Shown here one piece after another: positions 9,774 through 19,787 of a stretch of DNA of 64,000 nt (its first letter is position 1; every line of letters begins with the position of its first letter). The notes beneath the pieces are model-generated. The model ran no database searches. It was not told the origin of the DNA and was given only the letters and a program-made list of their open reading frames with translations. This DNA is from Chaetoceros tenuissimus. Taxonomy: Eukaryota > Bacillariophyta > Thalassiosirophyceae > Chaetocerotales > Chaetocerotaceae. The position numbers and the translations under genes are program-made. The stretch lies in the NCBI GenBank assembly GCA_021927905.1, contig BLLK01000038.1:2170001-2234000 (forward strand). Direction: 5' to 3'.

Positions 9774-11762
9774 ATGGGAAATGAAAACTCATCCATGACA
9801 GAAGACATTGACGATGTCTCCTCTTCTTCATCCTCCAATAACATGAGAGAGCAGCACCCTCAACACAGTCCTCAACATATAATACCTCCCGAAAAAGCCA
9901 ACAAGATAAAACAAGACATGCAACGAATGAAACAAAATCTCAATCAGAAAATTATAAAATCAAAAGATTCTGTAAAAGAAAATATTCAGGATATGAAACA
10001 AAAATCGAAACAATCTGTTCAGAGGAATAAAGAACGGGCTGGACGGAATTTACAGGAGATTAAGTTGAAGAGTAAAGAGGGGATGCAGAGGTTGAAAGCG
10101 GATCGAGAGAGGAAGCAAAAGGCGAGAATGCAGCATCAGAATGATACAGAACAGCATCAGATACAAGGAGAGACTGTGGTGCGTCAGAATCCTTTTGATG
10201 ATGCCGGGATACAGACAGATATGCAACATATGAACATTAGTAGCAGTGGAAGAAATGACGAATCGGCGGAACAATGGGAAAAAGCTTGGAATTCAGACGA
10301 TGACGATGATGACAATGAAGAGGACGAAGAAGATCAAAAGCAGCCAGCACAAGAGAAGTCATCTATACCAATTGCAATCTCTACAAATGAACAGACCATG
10401 ATGCCTTCCATAGCTTCGACGATTCAACCCATGACACAAGTGATGCGACCCCAAATGGATCATGCACATAGTAGCACTGCGGCACCTATGCCTGTTTCTT
10501 CTTCTTCCATGCACTCAACCTCGTTATCTACTTCCTCTTCTTCCTTTGCTTCAGCGGCATCATCACTACCCTCCAACGAAATACAACAATCGCAACAAGA
10601 ACGCAATGAACGAGCGACACAAATCATTGCGCAAAAATTAGATGAACAACTACAAACGGGTCCAGATGGTATAGAATGGGATACAGCTCAAAATCAACTT
10701 TCGGACAAGTATGAAAAGCCAAGTATACAAATGTTTTTACCGTTATTGAGAGTATTGGGCAAAGGATCCTTTGGAAAAGTTGTCTTGGTTCAAAAACAAC
10801 GGGGAGAAGAACAAAATAGATTATTTGCCATGAAAATTTTGAAAAAGACGCATTTGATGCGTAGAGGGCAGATTGAACGGACTCGAACGGAGAGAAAAGT
10901 ATTGGCGGTGGTCGATCATCCCTTTATTATGAAATTGCACTATGCGTTTCAGACTCCGGATGAATTGTTTTTGGTGTTGGATTACTGTGCTGGGGGTGAA
11001 TTGTTTTTTCACTTGTCGAGGTATAGACGGTTTCGGGAGGAATGGACGAGGTTTTATTGTGCGGAATTGCTCATGGCTTTGGCTCATTTGCATTCCAAAG
11101 GAATCATTTATAGAGATTTGAAACCTGAGAATGTACTCTTGGATGCGGAGGGACATGTTAAGTTGGGTGACTTTGGGTTGGCCAAGAGAGGCATTCGACA
11201 TCCATATCGAGGTGCTACCTCCATGTGTGGTACTCCTGAATACATGGCACCGGAAATATTACAGAATTTAGGTCATGGCTTTTGTGCAGATTATTGGGGA
11301 CTTGGAATGATGACGTATGAAATGATGACAGGGTTACCGCCATGGTATACCACTGATCGAAATCTATTGTATCAAAGACTTCGAAGTGCTCCATTGCAAA
11401 TTCCAAATTCATTCTCACCACAAATTAGTTCCTGTATAATATCCCTTCTGCAAAGAGATCCAAGACGGCGGTTGGGAGTTCGCGGACCACGTTCTGTCAT
11501 GGGACATGACTTCTTTCGTGGTTTGAATTTTAGAGAAGTGTTGTATAGACAAGTCAAACCTCCCATTCGACCTACAGAAGGTTGGAGGGATAGTCGTCTG
11601 GATACCATTACTTCCAATTTTCAAAATGAGTTTACAGATTCCAATGTCCACTCGGTTGACATTGATCAAGATGCAGATTCGGGTGATGAAGCAGAGTTTG
11701 AAGAAGAACTCAATGAAAACACATTTGTCGGATTTACCTTTGACGAAGATGATGTATCCTAA
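9774..11762 (+). CDS. AGC-family Ser/Thr protein kinase, paralogue of the 3278-5154 gene
   Basis: A 662-residue single-exon gene starting MGNENSS, again a Gly2/Ser6 N-myristoylation signal. Residues 35-120 are Lys/Gln/Arg-rich and likely helical (repeated KQKSKQSVQ-like units), then an acidic run (DDDDDDNEEDEED) and a Ser-rich linker. Kinase motifs: GKGSFG (329-334), Lys354, YRDLKPEN (Asp448), DFGLAK (Asp466), SMCGTPEYMAPE with Ser where most AGC kinases have the PDK1-site Thr. The tail ends FVGFTF (651-656). Sequence from the glycine loop to the end is very similar to the first kinase, but there is no intron at the glycine loop, so the intron was lost here or gained there. It converges on the first DHHC gene with only 94 bp between the stops. 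Confidence 0.92.
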   Translation: MGNENSSMTEDIDDVSSSSSSNNMREQHPQHSPQHIIPPEKANKIKQDMQRMKQNLNQKIIKSKDSVKENIQDMKQKSKQSVQRNKERAGRNLQEIKLKSKEGMQRLKADRERKQKARMQHQNDTEQHQIQGETVVRQNPFDDAGIQTDMQHMNISSSGRNDESAEQWEKAWNSDDDDDDNEEDEEDQKQPAQEKSSIPIAISTNEQTMMPSIASTIQPMTQVMRPQMDHAHSSTAAPMPVSSSSMHSTSLSTSSSSFASAASSLPSNEIQQSQQERNERATQIIAQKLDEQLQTGPDGIEWDTAQNQLSDKYEKPSIQMFLPLLRVLGKGSFGKVVLVQKQRGEEQNRLFAMKILKKTHLMRRGQIERTRTERKVLAVVDHPFIMKLHYAFQTPDELFLVLDYCAGGELFFHLSRYRRFREEWTRFYCAELLMALAHLHSKGIIYRDLKPENVLLDAEGHVKLGDFGLAKRGIRHPYRGATSMCGTPEYMAPEILQNLGHGFCADYWGLGMMTYEMMTGLPPWYTTDRNLLYQRLRSAPLQIPNSFSPQISSCIISLLQRDPRRRLGVRGPRSVMGHDFFRGLNFREVLYRQVKPPIRPTEGWRDSRLDTITSNFQNEFTDSNVHSVDIDQDADSGDEAEFEEELNENTFVGFTFDEDDVS

Positions 11763-11856
11763 GTTCCAAATTGAAATGTAAATCATCTAAATTTACAATC
11801 ATAGCTATTATATTGTTTACTTATACATTAGTTTTGCATGCAGAAACTTTTTAAGA

Positions 11857-13233
11857 CTACTCAAACTTTGACTTGTGGGGTTGAAATGGCTTTGCTGCTT
11901 CTACTGGCCAAGGCAACAGCAGTAGCCAAAGATTAGAACCAAACACTTGCTGAAAGTTATTCCGCACTCCTTGATCAAATGGATTGACAATTTTCATTCC
12001 AGCATACTTGTTTTCATTTTCCTTCTGGGCTGGAGAATCTGAACTGTCGATACCCTGTTCTTCCATCTTTTGCTTCTTGAGAAAAGTAATGGTTGCAACT
12101 CGTTCCAAGGTAGTCAGACCATTGTCAACATATCTCAGATGCGACTTTAGAAATACAGTCAATGCCATAGCTGTCAAGAACAGAAATGGCGCAATAATCC
12201 TAAGGACAACATTTACATTCAGAGTACCAGTTTCTTGAATTTCATTCCACATATCTCTCGGCATTGGTAGATCCAAGAATCCAGTTCCATTCTCATACAT
12301 CATTCGAAATCCTTTGGTCTTGACTTGTTCTTGCATGATTGTATAAAATGGCCGAAACAAAATGAATACGCCATACCAACAGGCACTGGATAGATATATA
12401 AGCGATAAAAGAAACGATCGATAGTTATAATATCCGATGCAATTGTTGAACCAGATGCAATGATGATCCATTTGCAAGACACATCTGTTACAAGTCGAGC
12501 AATGATGTGTCCTAGGTGGTCGTTTCATTTCACACTTTTTGCAGTAGTCGCTGCATGGATTCGGTATAAACACTGATCCTTGCTTAGGATGCATATCTTC
12601 ATTTGCATTATGAAAATGTAATGCAACTCGTTCCTTCTCTTTGTTTATATTGATATATGTTGAGATGTAAGCTGTTCCTCCTTGTCCAAAATGACTTTGC
12701 CACTTCTTCTTTCGACAATCATTTGTGTACAGAGTATTGAGTACTCCAGGTGATGAGTAACAAGTCATGATATAATTATATACTACCATGAAGACAAGGT
12801 AATAAACTCCAAATAGAATCAATGAACTGGAAGTACAGGATGACACATCTTCATCTTTTTCATTGTGACACCATCGAGAAACGATCACTGCTTTATGTAG
12901 AATCTGAGAGTAGACAAAGAGAATCAGGGACACAAGTACAATCACCAAAAAAGGAAGAAACTGAATCAAGTGTCCTTTATTTCTTTTGAGAAAGGATATG
13001 CATTTGATAAGGCATGTCCAATGCAACAGATAACGGACGAAAGATGTGAACAATGTTTTGATCCAAAAGAATTGATTGAATTCTGTATAAATGTCTCGAA
13101 TCTCTTCGTTGAACAGCCGCCAGTTTTGAAAGAGTTCATTCCTTGCTTCTTCTAGAGACATCTTTGGTGATAAGTATCTTTTATTGTCGATGCTGTAGAG
13201 AGTTCTTTGCTCAGTACATAAGACAAGCAACAT
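11857..13233 (-). CDS. U1 DHHC-type palmitoyltransferase, the only full-length copy
   Basis: A single-exon gene of 458 residues from the first ATG (13233); the frame is open 19 codons further upstream from a TTG. DHHC enzymes move palmitate from acyl-CoA to Cys side chains of membrane proteins. The Cys-rich domain runs from about residue 227 to 271 (CSDYCKKCEMKRPPRTHHC, CVLQMDHHCIWFNNC) with the DHHC catalytic box at 256-259. Membrane segments are near 92-111, 137-158, 274-297 and 342-363, with the domain on the cytosolic side between the second pair. The TTxE motif of the family is present as TTLE (374-377), followed by a hydrophilic tail ending KPFQPHKSKFE. All other array copies lose everything after residue about 345. 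It is divergent from the U1 EF-hand gene, with about 410 bp between the starts. Confidence 0.92.
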   Translation of the reverse strand: MLLVLCTEQRTLYSIDNKRYLSPKMSLEEARNELFQNWRLFNEEIRDIYTEFNQFFWIKTLFTSFVRYLLHWTCLIKCISFLKRNKGHLIQFLPFLVIVLVSLILFVYSQILHKAVIVSRWCHNEKDEDVSSCTSSSLILFGVYYLVFMVVYNYIMTCYSSPGVLNTLYTNDCRKKKWQSHFGQGGTAYISTYININKEKERVALHFHNANEDMHPKQGSVFIPNPCSDYCKKCEMKRPPRTHHCSTCNRCVLQMDHHCIWFNNCIGYYNYRSFLLSLIYLSSACWYGVFILFRPFYTIMQEQVKTKGFRMMYENGTGFLDLPMPRDMWNEIQETGTLNVNVVLRIIAPFLFLTAMALTVFLKSHLRYVDNGLTTLERVATITFLKKQKMEEQGIDSSDSPAQKENENKYAGMKIVNPFDQGVRNNFQQVFGSNLWLLLLPWPVEAAKPFQPHKSKFE

Positions 13234-13645
13234 GAAAAAGAAAATGTTCTTCAAAGAAAAAGTTCGTTGGTGTTGAAAGATGGGACTCAAGGAGGACAGA
13301 GGGGATGGAAGGAGAGGGGTAGAAAATGAGACTACATATGAGACATTGAAAAAATGAAAAAGAATTTCATTTTAGTGTAATTACGTTGTTGATAGAAGTA
13401 TCCTGTTTTCCAATAGTGCAAAGCCATAGGTTGTCTTTTTATATAATTATTTTGTGAAAATGAAAGAATGCTAGCATTTGTAGATATTGGAAGCCATTTT
13501 TGAAATCACTAGCTGTGACCAATGACAAGCAAGAATAGGCCTTTTTCCAGTAACGGTTGAAGATGAAAAACTCCCAGCCTATCATCAGCGAGTGAGTCGA
13601 GTCGTCAGTCGTCAGCGGCGAGCAACAGAAGCAAATTGCAAAATA
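13234..13645. promoter_or_regulatory. Shared upstream region of the U1 DHHC and EF-hand genes
   Basis: The two genes point away from each other, so both promoters lie in this 412-bp stretch. It contains a TTTTTATATAATTATTTT stretch (about 13435-13452) that could serve as a TATA-like element, and a GTCGAGTCGTCAGTCGTCAG micro-repeat just before the EF-hand ATG. Class B units carry shorter versions: U3 and U9 lack about 85 bp, and U4 lacks about 230 bp. Confidence 0.45.
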
Positions 13646-14672
13646 ATGTTGAATGGCGAACTCTTCTCTCTTCATTACCAATTAAACTCGGACATCAAAG
13701 TTGATCAGACCTTTCCAATTAGTATTCAAGAAATGACTTGTTTTAAAGACCGTAGTTTCCAGGTATGTGAACTTTAAGTGATCTAGCTATATGATACTAC
13801 ATAGTCATTCTAATGACTGTCTGTACTTTGTCAGCGCTACAAGCTAGAAAGGTATTTCGATCTTTTGGACTTTGACAATAATCAGAGAGTAAATACAAAA
13901 GATTTGGTGTTGTGGGGAGAAAGAGCAGCTGCAAATTACGAAGAAGCAGGGATTCATGTACCCGAAGAGAAGTTGAAAGATATGAGAAAGAAAATGGGAC
14001 GTGTTTGTAAGTTTGTATATATATGCAATCATATGAATATACATTTGACTGAATATTTCTAATGAGACATTTCAAAGTCAATTGTATGACTATCTTTAGT
14101 TGGGCAGGCAAAAACAAAAAGAGATTTGTGAACTATGGCGTCACAACATCGAAGCTTCCATTTTTCAAGACTATTTTTCGAGTACTTCTTCTTCCAGCAT
14201 GGCATGCCCTTGATTTCAAAGGGAATGGAGAACTTAGTCTACAAGACTTTTACTTTGTTATTGGTGAGTAACAACAAGCGATTTAGTTTTCAAGTCTTTA
14301 GTTTTCTTTGGTTTAAACGCAACTCATTATATGGTTTTCATTTCCATTCGTTGTAGTAAAACCAATTGGTCTGACAGAAGAAGATGCAAAGATCGCGTTC
14401 CAAGTGATGGATGAGGGTGAGTTTCTTTGAACAATAATAAAAAACAAAAAACAGAGAGACCTGACTAGTTTTCTTTTCCTACAGATAAAAATGGTATGCT
14501 CAGCGTTGAAGAGTTTACACAAGGTGTAATCGATTACTTCAGCGACACAGAAGTTACCAAGCATGCCTTTGCTTATGGTGGAATCAAAGTTGATGATGTC
14601 CCAGAGAAATACAAGGAGTGTCTTCAAAAAAGTATTGAAGAATCTTGGAATGATGATGAATGCGAGTGTTAG
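13646..14672 (+). CDS. U1 EF-hand Ca2+-binding protein, five exons
   Basis: Exons 13646-13762, 13835-14006, 14108-14263, 14357-14416 and 14485-14672 have GT-AG borders and consistent phases and give 230 residues. Three EF-hand loops are visible: DFDNNQRVNTKD (canonical except for Asp at position 12), DFKGNGELSLQD (Lys at position 3, probably weak) and DEDKNGMLSVEE (canonical, split by intron 4). The spacing and the helix after the first loop resemble sarcoplasmic calcium-binding proteins/calexcitins, small soluble Ca2+ buffers or sensors. No signal peptide or membrane segment is seen. The C-terminus is NDDECEC, with two Cys that could be modified. Intron 2 uses the second of two AG sites (GGGCAG); the first would give an early stop. 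Confidence 0.88.
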
Positions 14673-14949
14673 ATAGATGTATAAAAGATTATGAGTTTCT
14701 TGAGTGTAAATATTTCTTTGTGCTTGATATAAGTAGTAAGAAAACAAAATATTCATTGAATTGTAACATTGACATTATCATTTACTTTTACGGTGACATA
14801 GTGTTCTAAGATGGGATGCTATGCACCATTCTACTTCTAAGTAAAATAACCAGGCCGAGGTACAACTAATTCGTTTGACATACAAGTTAGATAGAGTCAC
14901 AGAGTACAGTCTATCTCAAACCAAGGCCATTTTTCACCAGCGAACAGTT

Positions 14950-15659
14950 CTAACTACGTGGACGAGCTGGAGTGAACTTATCATCTTGTGGACCCATGTA
15001 ATATCCAGTCGCATCGTAAACCTTATTATTAACGCAATAAGCGTCTTTCTCATCACCTGGGCATGCAAGAATACAGAGTCCCTACCATTGAATAAGTTTA
15101 TATAAAATGAGTTTGAATTTTGAAGCTATCAAACCTATGAATAAATTGAAAATGTACTTACAAGCGGTCCACAGCAGAGACAAGCAATGCATGCATTACG
15201 TTTGGTCTTTGGGCCAGCATATTTCATTGTTCCCCATACTCCTCCTGCAGGACATTTCCCTGGTGGCGCTTCGCTACCAACAGCTGTGGCTACTACCGCT
15301 GCACCTCTCTTGGCAACAACAGTGATATCACCCTCTGCTGCTTTGATGATCCAACAACTTCAGTGCTAGTCATTTCTTCAACGAGAGTTCCGTTTACTGT
15401 TACAACCTCATCACCAGCTTGAAGAGCTATAAAAAGCAGAAAAATAAGTTAGCAAGATGTGGCTTGTACAAGCAAAATGCTTTTCTGATATTATCAAATC
15501 AATACACATCTCTTTGGGAGTAATCTCTTACATACCAGTAGCACCAAATAATCCCGAAAGTGAATCCACATAAACCTTTCCACCTCTAGCGACGAGTGTA
15601 ATTCCGACCTTGGTATCGACGGAGTCCTTGAATACGGTTGCGTTGATTGTCTCGACCAT
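14950..15659 (-). pseudogene. U1 PDZ-like/Cys-rich protein gene with a 1-bp frameshift
   Basis: Exons (minus) 15659-15536, 15426-15162 and 15081-14950. Exon 1 encodes MVETINATVFKDSVDTKVGI and exon 2 AGDEVVTVNGTLVEEM, together a PDZ-like fold. The rest of exon 2 holds APPGKCPAGGVWG and ACIACLCCGPL, and exon 3 GLCILACPGDEKDAYC, a short hydrophobic Cys-rich region. Compared with the intact gene at 58283-59102, one T is missing at about 15350 (GGATCATC where the relative has GGAATCATC). The frame then stops about 20 codons later and the Cys-rich half is lost. Every array copy that contains this site shares the lesion. The protein function is unknown; a membrane-peripheral adaptor would fit the domains. 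Confidence 0.8.
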
Positions 15660-15762
15660 TGTTACTACAATTAGGGATGTTGTGGTGTGTATTTCCTTCT
15701 AAAAGATTTATGGGAGAAGGGCGAACGACCTCTTTTGCGTGCAGTTCTCGCACATCAAAAAT

Positions 15763-16887
15763 TCACAGGTTGCGCACGACAGCCAAAATTTTTGGGAAGG
15801 TGGGAAAGATACTTTTTGCCACGTGTACGGTGCCAGCCTGTGGCACAATAATCCTAAGGACAACATTTACATTCAGAGTACCAGTCTCTTGAATTTCATT
15901 CCACATATCTCTCGGCATTGGTAGATCCAAGAATCCAGTTCCATTCTCATACATCATTCGAAATCCTTTGGTCTTGACTTGTTCTTGCATGATTGTATAA
16001 AATGGCCGAAACAAAATGAATACGCCATACCAACAGGCACTGGATAGATATATAAGCGATAAAAGAAACGATCGATAGTTATAATATCCGATGCAATTGT
16101 TGAACCAGATGCAATGATGATCCATTTGCAAGACACATCTGTTACAAGTCGAGCAATGATGTGTCCTAGGTGGTCGTTTCATTTCACACTTTTTGCAGTA
16201 GTCGCTGCATGGATTCGGTATAAACACTGATCCTTGCTTAGGATGCATATCTTCATTTGCATTATGAAAATGTAATGCAACTCGTTCCTTCTCTTTGTTT
16301 ATATTGATATATGTTGAGATGTAAGCTGTTCCTCCTTGTCCAAAATGACTTTGCCACTTCTTCTTTCGACAATCATTTGTGTACAGAGTATTGAGTACTC
16401 CAGGTGATGAGTAACAAGTCATGATATAATTATATACTACCATGAAGACAAGGTAATAAACTCCAAATAGAATCAATGAACTGGAAGTACAGGATGACAC
16501 ATCTTCATCTTTTTCATTGTGACACCATCGAGAAACGATCACTGCTTTATGTAGAATCTGAGAGTAGACAAAGAGAATCAGGGACACAAGTACAATCACC
16601 AAAAAAGGAAGAAACTGAATCAAGTGTCCTTTATTTCTTTTGAGAAAGGATATGCATTTGATAAGGCATGTCCAATGCAACAGATAACGGACGAAAGATG
16701 TGAACAATGTTTTGATCCAAAAGAATTGATTGAATTCTGTATAAATGTCTCGAATCTCTTCGTTGAACAGCCGCCAGTTTTGAAAGAGTTCATTCCTTGC
16801 TTCTTCTAGAGACATCTTTGGTGATAAGTATCTTTTATTGTCGGTGCTGTAGAGAGTTCTTTGCTCAGTACATAAGACAAGCAACAT
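15763..16887 (-). CDS. U2 DHHC palmitoyltransferase, class A, chimeric short C-terminus
   Basis: 374 residues from the ATG at 16887. It matches U1 (S instead of I is not seen; the one visible change near the N-terminus is STDNKRY for SIDNKRY) through the DHHC box and third membrane segment. At the unit junction (15846) the sequence changes and the last 20 or so residues (PQAGTVHVAKSIFPTFPK) are the antisense of the neighbouring PDZ gene's upstream region. The fourth membrane segment and the TTxE motif are missing, so the protein would end on the other side of the membrane. Catalytic residues remain, but activity is doubtful. Confidence 0.75.
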   Translation of the reverse strand: MLLVLCTEQRTLYSTDNKRYLSPKMSLEEARNELFQNWRLFNEEIRDIYTEFNQFFWIKTLFTSFVRYLLHWTCLIKCISFLKRNKGHLIQFLPFLVIVLVSLILFVYSQILHKAVIVSRWCHNEKDEDVSSCTSSSLILFGVYYLVFMVVYNYIMTCYSSPGVLNTLYTNDCRKKKWQSHFGQGGTAYISTYININKEKERVALHFHNANEDMHPKQGSVFIPNPCSDYCKKCEMKRPPRTHHCSTCNRCVLQMDHHCIWFNNCIGYYNYRSFLLSLIYLSSACWYGVFILFRPFYTIMQEQVKTKGFRMMYENGTGFLDLPMPRDMWNEIQETGTLNVNVVLRIIVPQAGTVHVAKSIFPTFPKILAVVRNL

Positions 16888-17299
16888 GAAAAAGAAAATG
16901 TTCTTCAAAGAAAAAGTTCGTTGGTGTTGAAAGATGGGACTCAAGGAGGACAGAGGGGATGGAAGGAGAGGGGTAGAAAATGAGACTACATATGAGACAT
17001 TGAAAAAATGAAAAAGAATTTCATTTTAGTGTAATTACGTTGTTGATAGAAGTATCCTGTTTTCCAATAGTGCAAAGCCATAGGTTGTCTTTTTATATAA
17101 TTATTTTGTGAAAATGAAAGAATGCTAGCATTTGTAGATATTGGAAGCCATTTTTGAAATCACTAGCTGTGACCAATGACAAGCAAGAATAGGCCTTTTT
17201 CCAGTAACGGTTGAAGATGAAAAACTCCCAGCCTATCATCAGCGAGTGAGTCGAGTCGTCAGTCGTCAGCGGCGAGCAACAGAAGCAAATTGCAAAATA

Positions 17300-18319
17300 A
17301 TGTTGAATGGCGAACTCTTCTCTCTTCATTACCAATTAAACTCGGACATCAAAGTTGATCAGACCTTTCCAATTAGTATTCAAGAAATGACTTGTTTTAA
17401 AGACCGTAGTTTCCAGGTATGTGAACTTTAAGTGATCTAGCTATATGATACTACATAGTCATTCTAATGACTGTCTGTACTTTGTCAGCGCTACAAGCTA
17501 GAAAGGTATTTCGATCTTTTGGACTTTGACAATAATCAGAGAGTAAATACAAAAGATTTGGTGTTGTGGGGAGAAAGAGCAGCTGCAAATTACGAAGAAG
17601 CAGGGATTCATGTACCCGAAGAGAAGTTGAAAGATATGAGAAAGAAAATGGGACGTGTTTGTAAGTTTGTATATATATGCAATCATATACATTTGACTGA
17701 ATATTTCTAATGAGACATTTCAAAGTCAATTGTATGACTATCTTTAGTTGGGCAGGCAAAAACAAAAAGAGATTTGTGAACTATGGCGTCACAACATCGA
17801 AGCTTCCATTTTTCAAGACTATTTTTCGAGTACTTCTTCTTCCAGCATGGCATGCCCTTGATTTCAAAGGGAATGGAGAACTTAGTCTACAAGACTTTTA
17901 CTTTGTTATTGGTGAGTAACAACAAGCGATTTAGTTTTCAAGTCTTTAGTTTTCTTTGGTTTAAACGCAACTCATTATATGGTTTTCATTTCCATTCGTT
18001 GTAGTAAAACCAATTGGTCTGACAGAAGAAGATGCAAAGATCGCGTTCCAAGTGATGGATGAGGGTGAGTTTCTTTGAACAATAATAAAAAACAAAAACA
18101 GAGAGACCTGACTAGTTTTCTTTTCCTACAGATAAAAATGGTATGCTCAGCGTTGAAGAGTTTACACAAGGTGTAATCGATTACTTCAGCGACACAGAAG
18201 TTACCAAGCATGCCTTTGCTTATGGTGGAATCAAAGTTGATGATGTCCCAGAGAAATACAAGGAGTGTCTTCAAAAAAGTATTGAAGAATCTTGGAATGA
18301 TGATGAAGGCGAGTGTTAG
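17300..18319 (+). CDS. U2 EF-hand protein, intact
   Basis: Same five-exon plan as U1 and no frame break. Differences from U1 are a 6-bp deletion in intron 2, one base fewer in an A run of intron 4, and Gly for Cys near the end (NDDEGEC). The Gly form is shared by most copies, so U1 and U7 (NDDECEC) are the exceptions. Confidence 0.87.
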
Positions 18320-18596
18320 ATAGATGTATAAAAGATTATGAGTTTCTTGAGTGTAAATATTTCTTTGTGCTTGATATAAGTAGTAAGAAAACAAAATATT
18401 CATTGAATTGTAACATTGACATTATCATTTACTTTTACGGTGACATAGTGTTCTAAGATGGGATGCTATGCACCATTCTACTTCTAAGTAAAATAACCAG
18501 GCCGAGGTACAACTAATTCGTTTGACATACAAGTTAGATAGAGTCACAGAGTATAGTCTATCTCAAACCAAGGCCATTTTTCACCAGCGAACAGTT

Positions 18597-19306
18597 CTAA
18601 CTACGTGGACGAGCTGGAGTGAACTTATCATCTTGTGGACCCATGTAATATCCAGTCGCATCGTAAACCTTATTATTAACGCAATAAGCGTCTTTCTCAT
18701 CACCTGGGCATGCAAGAATACAGAGTCCCTACCATTGAATAAGTTTATATAAAATGAGTTTGAATTTTGAAGCTATCAAACCTATGAATAAATTGAAAAT
18801 GTACTTACAAGCGGTCCACAGCAGAGACAAGCAATGCATGCATTACGTTTGGTCTTTGGGCCAGCATATTTCATTGTTCCCCATACTCCTCCTGCAGGAC
18901 ATTTCCCTGGTGGCGCTTCGCTACCAACAGCTGTGGCTACTACCGCTGCACCTCTCTTGGCAACAACAGTGATATCACCCTCTGCTGCTTTGATGATCCA
19001 ACAACTTCAGTGCTAGTCATTTCTTCAACGAGAGTTCCGTTTACTGTTACAACCTCATCACCAGCTTGAAGAGCTATAAAAAGCAGAAAAATAAGTTAGC
19101 AAGATGTGGCTTGTACAAGCAAAATGCTTTTCTGATATTATCAAATCAATACACATCTCTTTGGGAGTAATCTCTTACATACCAGTAGCACCAAATAATC
19201 CCGAAAGTGAATCCACATAAACCTTTCCACCTCTAGCGACGAGTGTAATTCCGACCTTGGTATCGACGGAGTCCTTGAATACGGTTGCGTTGATTGTCTC
19301 GACCAT
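18597..19306 (-). pseudogene. U2 PDZ-like/Cys-rich gene with the shared frameshift
   Basis: Essentially the same as the U1 copy, including the missing T in exon 2 (near 18997), with a few substitutions. Its upstream region forms the tail of the U3 DHHC gene across the next junction, now interrupted by a MITE. Confidence 0.78.
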
Positions 19307-19484
19307 TGTTACTACAATTAGGGATGTTGTGGTGTGTATTTCCTTCTAAAAGATTTATGGGAGAAGGGCGAACGACCTCTTTTGCGTGCAGTTCTCGCAC
19401 ATCAAAAATTCACAGGTTGCGCACGACAGCCAAAATTTTTGGGAAGGTGGGAAAGATACTTTTTGCCACGTGTACGGTGCCAGC

Positions 19485-19779
19485 TAGGCATGGCGGTTGA
19501 ACGGGCAAATTTTTGCTATTCTGCGGGCACATCCCGTACGGGAAAATACGGGCAGCTAAATAGGTGGAAAATCCGGGATTTTTGGGGTGGGAAAAAGTCA
19601 TAACTCGCCCCTCAGTCCTTCATTTTCAAGTTTAAGCACGGTTTTGAACAGATCTCGACGAGCCCTTTCGATTGGTGATTCATTTTTGTCATTTTCACGA
19701 AAAAAATTGAAATTTTTTTTTCGCTGGGAGACGCGCGTTTTGTGGGCAAATCCCGCAGCCTGTACAACCGCCATGTCTA
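19485..19779. mobile_element. hAT-like MITE, 295 bp, in the U2/U3 junction
   Basis: The ends are TAGGCATGGCGGTTG and, on the other strand, TAGACATGGCGGTTG; about 22 bp match with three differences. An 8-bp target duplication GTGCCAGC lies on both sides (19477-19484, 19780-19787), and the other seven junctions provide the empty site. The TAG-type end and 8-bp duplication point to hAT. There is no coding capacity. It has a higher GC patch with CGGG/CCCG words near each end, unlike its surroundings. It is absent from the matching junction of U8/U9, so it is younger than that duplication. Confidence 0.85.
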
Positions 19780-19787
19780 GTGCCAGC

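Noticed and set aside
13797-14117. Minus-strand frames over the EF-hand gene (repeated in every unit)
   Set aside because: They are antisense shadows of exon 2 and its introns; the plus strand has EF-hand loops and correct splice sites.
14875-15369. Plus-strand frames at the PDZ gene (MTYKLDRV..., MSLNFEAI..., MHALRLVF...)
   Set aside because: Antisense to the spliced PDZ-like gene, whose minus-strand exons match the intact relative at 58283-59102.
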